Below are positions 1 to 5,007 of a stretch of DNA of 5,007 nt, one piece after another. The stretch is from assembly GCA_023140455.1 (NCBI GenBank), contig JAGLLQ010000463.1, positions 1 to 5,007 on the forward strand, given 5' to 3'. Positions within the stretch are counted from its first letter, which is position 1. The number at the start of each line of letters is the position of its first letter. This DNA comes from Desulfobacteraceae bacterium. GTDB taxonomy: Bacteria; Desulfobacterota; Desulfobacteria; Desulfobacterales; Desulfobacteraceae. The notes under the pieces are model-generated. The model ran no database searches, was not told the DNA's origin, and saw only the letters and a program-made list of their open reading frames with translations. The position numbers and the translations under genes are program-made.

Positions 1-44
1 GCTTTTTACCAATACAGAGAGATTCTTTTTATAATGAAATTTGA
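1..44 (+). CDS. mqnE: C-terminal tail of probable aminofutalosine synthase MqnE (partial)
   Basis: Seen: reading from base 3, the sequence gives 13 residues, FLPIQRDSFYNEI, then TGA at 42-44. The two bases before it (GC) are the end of a codon compatible with Gly. The tail matches the pattern of the C-terminus of the MqnC encoded just downstream (GFEPKQRDCYYNLL, residues 340-353): G-F-x-P-x-QRD-x-[FY]-YN-type ending. Known: MqnE and MqnC are paralogous radical SAM enzymes, and a P-x-x-RD-x-x-Y-like C-terminus is usual in both. MqnE makes aminofutalosine from the MqnA product and S-adenosylmethionine. Inferred: this is the end of mqnE, overlapping the mqnC start by 11 bases. The tail is too short for certainty; another MqnC/MqnE-like radical SAM protein is the main alternative. 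Confidence 0.6.
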   Translation, partial: FLPIQRDSFYNEI

Positions 45-1095
45 TATTGAAAAGTTGCATGAGAAAGTAAGAGACAATCAGAGAATAGATATTGATGAAG
101 GGCTTTACCTTTATAATAATGCCGATTTCTTAACACTTGCATCCCTTGCAGACTCAAAGCGCTATAAATTTAATCCTGAAAAAATTGTAACTTATGTAAT
201 TGATCGCAATATTAATTATACTAATATTTGTGTTTCAGGATGTAAGTTTTGTGCATTTTTTAAAAAGCCTGGTGGAAATAGCGGATATGTGATTACAAAA
301 AAAGAGCTTTTTGAAAAAATTGAAGAGACTATAGAATTGGGCGGAACACAGATATTGCTTCAAGGAGGAATGAACCCTGAGCTTAACTTTGATTACTATA
401 TTGATCTTTTAAAATTTATTAAAGATAATTTTGATATTCATGTTCATGGGTTTTCTCCAACTGAAATCAATTATATTGCTGAGAAATCTTCTTTTTCCAT
501 TGAAGAGACAATTATAGCTTTAAAGCAGGCAGGACTTGATTCTATACCCGGGGGCGGCGCAGAAATCCTTTGTGACGAAATAAGAAAAAAAATCTCCCCT
601 GATAAGTGCATGTCTGAACCCTGGTTAAACGTGATGGAAAAAGCACATGGATTAGGTATGAGAACGACTGCTACCATGATGTTCGGTCATGTGGAAGAGC
701 CTTTACATATTTTTAAGCATTTAAATAAATTGAGGAATTTACAGGACAAAACAAAAGGCTTTACTGCATTTATTCCATGGACGTTTCAACCGGATAATAC
801 AAGAATAAAAGTTGTAAAAAAGGGTGCTTCTGAATATCTCAGAGTCCTTGCCTTAAGCCGGATTTTTCTTGACAATTTTGATAATATTCAGGCTTCCTGG
901 GTTACCCAGGGAGACAAGATAGCTCAAGTCGCATTGTTTTACGGAGCAAATGATATGGGAAGCACTATGATAGAAGAGAATGTTGTAGCCTCTGCAGGTG
1001 TTGATTTTATGCTTCCTGAAAAAGAATTAAAGCGCCTGATTTCTGAAGCAGGGTTTGAACCAAAACAACGGGATTGTTATTATAATTTGTTATGA
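34..1095 (+). CDS. mqnC: Cyclic dehypoxanthine futalosine synthase MqnC (radical SAM)
   Basis: Cytoplasmic radical SAM enzyme of the futalosine menaquinone pathway. It uses a 5'-deoxyadenosyl radical to cyclise dehypoxanthine futalosine to its spiro cyclic form. Seen in the 353 residues: the CxxxCxxC [4Fe-4S]/SAM motif at C66, C70 and C73, followed by F75; preceding DRNINYTN (57-64), typical of MqnC; QGGMNPE (110-116); a GFSPTEI segment (139-145); the PGGGAE motif (172-177); MMFGHVEE (215-222); and GANDMGSTMIEENV (305-318) in the C-terminal region. Length is normal for the family (about 350-380). DRNINYTN and the NPE motif favour MqnC over the paralogue MqnE. The ATG at 34 gives the expected short N-terminal helix. 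Its ribosome site is poor (only AGAGAGA at 16-22), and the start lies inside the end of the upstream gene, suggesting translational coupling. The frame is open further upstream, so a longer start is not formally excluded. It ends in a 4-base ATGA overlap with the next gene. Confidence 0.93.
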   Translation: MKFDIEKLHEKVRDNQRIDIDEGLYLYNNADFLTLASLADSKRYKFNPEKIVTYVIDRNINYTNICVSGCKFCAFFKKPGGNSGYVITKKELFEKIEETIELGGTQILLQGGMNPELNFDYYIDLLKFIKDNFDIHVHGFSPTEINYIAEKSSFSIEETIIALKQAGLDSIPGGGAEILCDEIRKKISPDKCMSEPWLNVMEKAHGLGMRTTATMMFGHVEEPLHIFKHLNKLRNLQDKTKGFTAFIPWTFQPDNTRIKVVKKGASEYLRVLALSRIFLDNFDNIQASWVTQGDKIAQVALFYGANDMGSTMIEENVVASAGVDFMLPEKELKRLISEAGFEPKQRDCYYNLL

Positions 1096-2324
1096 ATACC
1101 TCTATAAATGACAGCATCTTAAATCCATTTATTGTAAAACCTGGAAAAAAGACAGAAACCCACAGGGCAGGGTGGGTTTTAACAGATCCCTGGAATATTA
1201 TTCAAGATGGATATGTCAAAGTAGAAAATTATATTATTCAAGAAGTTTCAGATAATACTGCTTCTTTGGATATCAATGTGTCAGGGCCTCTTATTGATCA
1301 TGGTTCTGGTGTTCTTATGCCTCCATTGGTTAATGCACATACTCATTTGGAGCTTTCATGTTTTAAAGATAAGCTTGATGTGAATTCTGGATTTGAAAAC
1401 AGGTTTGAAGAGTGGGTGCGCGCCCTTATTAATTTAAGAGAAATAACTCATGAGACGCTTGTCAAAGAATATGCAGAAAAAGCCGCTACTGACCTTTATA
1501 ATTCAGGTGTACTTTATGCGGGAGATATTTCAACTACAGGTATCACACAAAAGATATTTGAGAAATCACCTCTGTTTGGAGTATGGTTTCATGAGTTTTT
1601 AGGTACAAAAATTGATAAAGAAGAGGTCGCATATATCGGTAAATCCGGAAAATTCCATTGTTCTGTTGCAGGACATGCTCCGCATACCTCATCTCCAGCA
1701 CTGTTAAAGCATAAGAAAGCCGATGCAAACTCAGCCGGACTGCCGTTTTCGATACATGTTGATGAATCTATGGCAGAAAGAGAATTTATTACAACTGGTA
1801 AGGGTAAATGGGCAGATTTTTTAAAGGAAAGAAAGATAGATTTTTATTCCTGGAACCTGCCCCAAAAAAGTCCTGTTGTTCACCTGTTAGATCATGATTT
1901 GTTAGATCCTTTGACGCTTATGGTCCATATTTTAAATGTTGATGATAAAGACCTTGAATTAATACAGAAATCCGGTGCAAAAGTGTGTGTCTGCCCAAGA
2001 AGTAATATGAATTTGCACGGGAAATTGCCTCAAATTGAAAAAATGCTGGAGGTTGGCATTAAGCCGGCTCTTGGTACAGACAGTCTTGCAAGTTGTGATT
2101 CATTAAGTATCTTTGATGAAATGAAATATATAAAAAAGAATTTTAAAAAAATTAATCCTGCAAGCCTGATTGCAATGGCAACACAATATGGTGCAGATGC
2201 TTTAGGTATAGAAAAATATGCAGGCAGTCTTGAAAAGGGAAAAAGTGCAGAAATGCTTTATATCCCCTTAGAAGCAAAAACTGAAACAGAACTGTTGGAG
2301 AAAATTACAGAATATGAGTGGTAA
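1092..2324 (+). CDS. mqnX: Amidohydrolase, probable aminofutalosine deaminase
   Basis: Metal-dependent amidohydrolase of the chlorohydrolase/adenosine-deaminase-like group, 410 residues, a usual length. Seen: a small N-terminal beta domain (about 20-75), then the metal motif HTH at H83/H85 (NAHTHLELS), a GHAPHT segment with H195 and H198, IHVDES with H222 and acid E225, H279 (MVHILNV), CPRSN (301-305) and GTDSLAS with metal ligand D330. All residues expected for one divalent metal and hydrolytic deamination are present. The C-terminal G-S-L-E-K-G-K-S-A-E segment (378-387) is the standard closing of the composite beta domain. Known: amidohydrolases of this kind deaminate 6-amino-6-deoxyfutalosine to futalosine in menaquinone biosynthesis. 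The specific assignment rests mainly on its place between mqnC and mqnA; by motifs alone it could be another aminopurine or S-adenosylhomocysteine/methylthioadenosine deaminase. The start overlaps the mqnC stop (ATGA) with no clear Shine-Dalgarno, implying coupled translation. Confidence 0.82.
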   Translation: MNTSINDSILNPFIVKPGKKTETHRAGWVLTDPWNIIQDGYVKVENYIIQEVSDNTASLDINVSGPLIDHGSGVLMPPLVNAHTHLELSCFKDKLDVNSGFENRFEEWVRALINLREITHETLVKEYAEKAATDLYNSGVLYAGDISTTGITQKIFEKSPLFGVWFHEFLGTKIDKEEVAYIGKSGKFHCSVAGHAPHTSSPALLKHKKADANSAGLPFSIHVDESMAEREFITTGKGKWADFLKERKIDFYSWNLPQKSPVVHLLDHDLLDPLTLMVHILNVDDKDLELIQKSGAKVCVCPRSNMNLHGKLPQIEKMLEVGIKPALGTDSLASCDSLSIFDEMKYIKKNFKKINPASLIAMATQYGADALGIEKYAGSLEKGKSAEMLYIPLEAKTETELLEKITEYEW

Positions 2325-3147
2325 GATTAAATATAGAATGGGTAAAATTAGCTACATTAACGCCTCCCCGGTTTTTTACGGACTTGATCACGGTCTTTTA
2401 CCTGATTGGCTGGAAATGGTTTCAAAGCCTCCTGCTGTGTTAAATCATATGATTAAGAATAAAGATATTATAATAAGTCCAATTTCAGCTGCTTTTTATG
2501 GAATGCATCATAAAGAACTGCTTGTACTCCCGGATTTATCAATTTCCTGCCATGGAAAAGTTATGAGTGTTATACTGATGAGCAAATACCCCATGGAAGA
2601 ACTGGATGGGAAAAAAGTGGTTTTAACAGAAGAATCTGCTACAGCAGCTTCTTTTTTAAAGATGGTTTTTTCATTGAAAAATGTTTTGCCCGGCCTTGAG
2701 ACGCGCTCAATTAAAAAAATTGAAGATGTTAAAGATGATGTGGATGCTGCTTTGATAATTGGTGATGCAGCTTTAACACAACCCTGGGACTCTTTATTTA
2801 AACACAGAATAGATCTTGGAGATTTGTGGTATTCAATGACAAAATTGCCTTTTGTGTTTGCAGTATGGGTTGTCAGGAGATCCTTTGCTGAGAAACAGCC
2901 TGATGTTGTTAAAAATATTATTGACCTTTTGAATGAATCAAAAAAAGGTGGTTATTCAAATATTGAAAAAATTATTAAAACAGGTTCAGAAAAATTAAAT
3001 CTTGATCAAGCTTTAATCAAAGATTATTATAATCATCTATATTGTGATTTTGGCACTGAGAAGATCAAATCACTTGAAATATTTTTCAAATATCTTTATG
3101 AAGAAAGGATATTAAAAGAAATAGTAAAAGTTGAGTTGTTTTCTTAG
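2314..3147 (+). CDS. mqnA: Chorismate dehydratase MqnA
   Basis: First committed enzyme of the futalosine pathway. It dehydrates chorismate to 3-[(1-carboxyvinyl)oxy]benzoate in the cytoplasm and has a periplasmic-binding-protein-like fold. Seen in the 277 residues: an N-terminal GKISYINASPVFYGL segment (10-24) matching the family's G-x-[IV]-S-Y-[LI]-N-x-x-P opening; a SPISAAFY stretch (55-62); LPDLSISCHGKVMSVIL (72-88); the IIGDAAL motif (148-154); and DLGDLWYSMTKLPFVFAVW (167-185), the family's DLG...W...T-x-LPFVFAVW signature. The sister enzyme MqnD is less likely given these motifs. Length is normal. The ATG at 2314 overlaps the deaminase gene by 11 bases and has GGAG at 2297-2300, a rather long 13 bases away. 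An ATG at 2338 (M9) would still keep the conserved core, so the start is uncertain by eight residues. The C-terminal part (about 195-270) is helical and Lys-rich. Confidence 0.9.
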   Translation: MSGKIKYRMGKISYINASPVFYGLDHGLLPDWLEMVSKPPAVLNHMIKNKDIIISPISAAFYGMHHKELLVLPDLSISCHGKVMSVILMSKYPMEELDGKKVVLTEESATAASFLKMVFSLKNVLPGLETRSIKKIEDVKDDVDAALIIGDAALTQPWDSLFKHRIDLGDLWYSMTKLPFVFAVWVVRRSFAEKQPDVVKNIIDLLNESKKGGYSNIEKIIKTGSEKLNLDQALIKDYYNHLYCDFGTEKIKSLEIFFKYLYEERILKEIVKVELFS

Positions 3148-3174
3148 ATTGACTAACCAGGTAAGGGGAACTAT
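3148..3174 (+). promoter_or_regulatory. Short intergenic gap with Shine-Dalgarno for the acylase
   Basis: The 27 bases between mqnA and the acylase hold a good ribosome binding site, AAGGGGA at 3163-3169, five bases before the ATG at 3175. There is no inverted repeat with a T-run that could act as a terminator and no convincing -35/-10 pair. Unlike the genes before it, the acylase therefore has its own strong initiation signal and does not depend on coupling, while probably sharing their transcript. Confidence 0.7.
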
Positions 3175-5007
3175 ATGAAAATAAAAAAAATTTTAACAAT
3201 TTTTGTAATTATTTTATTCGTTGTTATGGCAGGTCTTTTGATATTTATTAATAATTTTTCAAAAAAAGGTCTCCCTGACTACAATCAAACCCTCTCTATC
3301 CCCGGGCTTACTAAAAAGGTTACTATATATCGTGATAAATACGCAGTGCCCCATATCTATGCAGAAAATGAACATGATTTATATCTTGCAACCGGATATG
3401 TGATGGCACAAGATAGAATGTGGCAGATGGATTTAATAAGAAGAGTTTCTCTTGGCAGGTTAAGTGAGATTTTTGGAGAAAAGATGCTTAAGGCAGATAT
3501 GTTGTTTAGAACCTTGGGTATTCCTCAAAAATCAGAAATGGTTCTTGGCAAAATATCAGATGAATTAAAAGGGCATATGGAAGCCTATGCTAAAGGCGTT
3601 AATTATTATATTGAGGAACATAAAGGCAATTTTCCCTTGGAATATAATATTTTAGGATATACTCCCGATAAATGGGAGCCTGTCCATACACTTAATTTGA
3701 TTGGATATATGGCATGGGATCTTGCAGGAGGCTGGGCTTCTGAAGTTGTTATCAGCAACCTTGAGAAGAAATTGGGAACCGCCTTAATAGAAGAAATTAC
3801 ACCGAAGTTTGATAAACATGGTCCGATTTTTCCAGATTATGTTAAAGCGGATCTAATTGATAAATTATATAAAGATTTTGTTTTAAGCAAAGACACAATA
3901 AATCACCTTGGGGTTCAGGTACTTAAAGCAAGTAATAACTGGGCAGTTTCGGGGGCAAAGAGCACTACTCAACAACCAATTTTAGCTAATGATATGCATT
4001 TAGGGTTAAACTCACCTGGAATCTGGCTTCAAATGCACCAGAATATTAAAGGGAAATTAAATGTAACAGGCGTTGCTCTCCCGGGAGCTCCGTTTGTAAT
4101 ATGCGGGCACAATGATAATATTGCATGGGGTATGACCAATGTTATGGTTGATAACCTTGATTTTTTTGTTGAAAAGATAAACCCTGATAATCCTGATGAA
4201 TATCTTTACAAGGGTGAATGGAAAAAAATAAGAACAAAAAAAGAAATAATAAAAATAAAAGGTGGAGATACAAAAGAGATAGAGATTCGTTATACAGGTA
4301 ATGGACCGATTGTATCTGAGTTAAAGGAAGATATCAAAGATATGGTGATTTCTGCTAAATGGCAGGGATTTGAATACAGTAATGAGCTTTTAGGAGTATA
4401 TAAGCTGAATAGAGCTAAAGATTTTGAAGACTTTAAAGAAGCTGCAAAAGAATTCATAGCCGTCAGCCAGAATATTGTTTATGCGGATACAAAAGGGAAT
4501 ATAGGTCTTGTTTGTGCAGCAGGAATTCCTATCCGCCCGTCAAATGATGGCTCTATAGTCCAGCCCGGATGGACAGGAGAACATGAATGGAAAGGAGTTG
4601 TTCCATTTGATGAACGTCCAGTTTCTTATAACCCTGCCTGCGGTTTTGTTTCATCAGCAAATTATAATACTGCTGAAAATTTTCCATACTATATCAATAA
4701 ATGGGGCTTTTGTGCACCATATCGTCTTGATAGAATAAATGAGATCATAAAATCAAAAGATAAGTTTTCAGTTGAAGATATGAAAACAATGCAGCTTGAT
4801 ATGAAATCAAAATTATCTGAACTTTTAATAAAAGAGATTGTTGTTGAAACAGAAAAAAACTCGGATTTAACAAAACTTGAAAAAGATGCTCTTACAATAC
4901 TTAAAGCATGGGACTTTTCAATGGATGCAAAAAGCAGTGCAGCAGCAATTTTTGAAAATTTCAATCTTTATTTTATTGAAAATACTTTTAAAGATCAAAT
5001 GGGAGAT
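3175..5007 (+). CDS. Penicillin acylase family Ntn hydrolase, exported or membrane-anchored (3'-truncated)
   Basis: The frame is open from ATG 3175 to the window end (611 codons, no stop). Family members are about 750-820 residues, so roughly the last fifth is missing. These enzymes are made as precursors that self-cleave into alpha and beta chains; the new N-terminal Ser of the beta chain hydrolyses amides. Seen: a Lys-rich start and hydrophobic segment (about 6-25) without a lipobox, so a Sec signal or membrane anchor; alpha-chain motifs VPHIY (58-62), GYVMAQDRMWQMD (74-86) and GRLSEIFGE (94-102); the cleavage site before S253 in KASNNWAVSG; NDMHLGL (272-278) with H275 at beta position 23; GHNDNIAWGMTN (311-322); D326 and D329, matching the calcium ligands Asp73/Asp76 of penicillin G acylase beta chain, with E190 a likely third ligand; N496 (beta 244, SSANYNT) as oxyanion Asn; and PYRLDRI (515-521). 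Substrate is unknown: acyl-homoserine lactones, N-acyl peptides or another amide. The link to menaquinone is positional only. Confidence 0.9.
   Translation, partial: MKIKKILTIFVIILFVVMAGLLIFINNFSKKGLPDYNQTLSIPGLTKKVTIYRDKYAVPHIYAENEHDLYLATGYVMAQDRMWQMDLIRRVSLGRLSEIFGEKMLKADMLFRTLGIPQKSEMVLGKISDELKGHMEAYAKGVNYYIEEHKGNFPLEYNILGYTPDKWEPVHTLNLIGYMAWDLAGGWASEVVISNLEKKLGTALIEEITPKFDKHGPIFPDYVKADLIDKLYKDFVLSKDTINHLGVQVLKASNNWAVSGAKSTTQQPILANDMHLGLNSPGIWLQMHQNIKGKLNVTGVALPGAPFVICGHNDNIAWGMTNVMVDNLDFFVEKINPDNPDEYLYKGEWKKIRTKKEIIKIKGGDTKEIEIRYTGNGPIVSELKEDIKDMVISAKWQGFEYSNELLGVYKLNRAKDFEDFKEAAKEFIAVSQNIVYADTKGNIGLVCAAGIPIRPSNDGSIVQPGWTGEHEWKGVVPFDERPVSYNPACGFVSSANYNTAENFPYYINKWGFCAPYRLDRINEIIKSKDKFSVEDMKTMQLDMKSKLSELLIKEIVVETEKNSDLTKLEKDALTILKAWDFSMDAKSSAAAIFENFNLYFIENTFKDQMGD

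Noticed and set aside
1..33. Upstream extension of mqnC through the open frame 1 (AFYQYREILFI)
   Set aside because: The open stretch is only 11 codons to the window edge, and the ATG at 34 already gives a normal MqnC N-terminus and length.
2..34. An alternative upstream gene ending at TAA 32-34 in frame 2, giving a TAATG junction with mqnC
   Set aside because: The encoded tail (LFTNTERFFL) resembles no family I know, while frame 3 gives the MqnC/MqnE-like QRD-x-[FY]-YN ending.
547..560. A local G/C-rich block (CCCGGGGGCGGCGC) in an AT-rich gene, possibly a structural or restriction-related site
   Set aside because: It is explained by the conserved Pro-Gly-Gly-Gly-Ala motif of MqnC, which forces G/C-rich codons.
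471..677. A 68-codon minus-strand open frame
   Set aside because: It lies wholly antisense to the conserved core of mqnC, has no recognisable domain and no ribosome site that stands out.
1543..1728. A 61-codon minus-strand open frame
   Set aside because: It is antisense to the middle of the amidohydrolase gene, whose plus-strand frame carries the conserved H195/H198 region; the reverse product resembles nothing known to me.
3148..3174. A possible terminator or promoter between mqnA and the acylase
   Set aside because: No stem-loop with a T-run and no credible -35/-10 pair is present in the 27 bases; only a ribosome binding site is clear.
4689..4964. A 91-codon minus-strand open frame, Ser/Phe-rich
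   Set aside because: It is antisense to the acylase beta chain, and its Ser/Phe/Ile richness is what Lys/Glu/Asp/Asn-rich AT-biased coding gives in reverse complement.

Overview
This AT-rich window lies inside a tightly packed, single-strand (+) operon for the futalosine (alternative) menaquinone pathway and then runs into a large exported amidase. The order is: the last 13 codons of a probable mqnE (1-44); mqnC, cyclic dehypoxanthine futalosine synthase (34-1095); an amidohydrolase, probably aminofutalosine deaminase (1092-2324); mqnA, chorismate dehydratase (2314-3147); and, after a 27-base gap, a penicillin-acylase-family Ntn hydrolase (3175 to the window end, truncated). The menaquinone genes overlap by 11, 4 and 11 bases, which suggests translational coupling. 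No terminator or promoter is visible anywhere, so the acylase is probably read from the same transcript.

The genes fit one pathway. MqnA dehydrates chorismate to 3-[(1-carboxyvinyl)oxy]benzoate. MqnE joins that to S-adenosylmethionine by radical chemistry, giving aminofutalosine. The amidohydrolase would deaminate it to futalosine. A hydrolase not seen here (MqnB type) would release hypoxanthine to give dehypoxanthine futalosine. MqnC cyclises that product. MqnD, also not seen here, would yield 1,4-dihydroxy-6-naphthoate. A deaminase in the operon points to the futalosine branch rather than direct removal of adenine from aminofutalosine.

The host is a bacterium using menaquinone, presumably for anaerobic or microaerobic respiration. 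The gene set and order, the deaminase branch and the exported acylase (an N-terminal membrane segment, as in Gram-negative periplasmic members) resemble what I associate with Desulfobacterota (former Deltaproteobacteria). This is inference from recalled gene neighbourhoods, not a search, and other futalosine-pathway lineages are possible.

The window is well explained by known families; I see no CRISPR, mobile element, RNA gene or clearly new system. The points most worth checking are the mqnE tail hidden in the first 44 bases, the linkage of a penicillin-acylase-family enzyme to a quinone operon, and that enzyme's active-site pattern, which is closer to acyl-homoserine-lactone/cephalosporin acylases than to classical penicillin G acylase.
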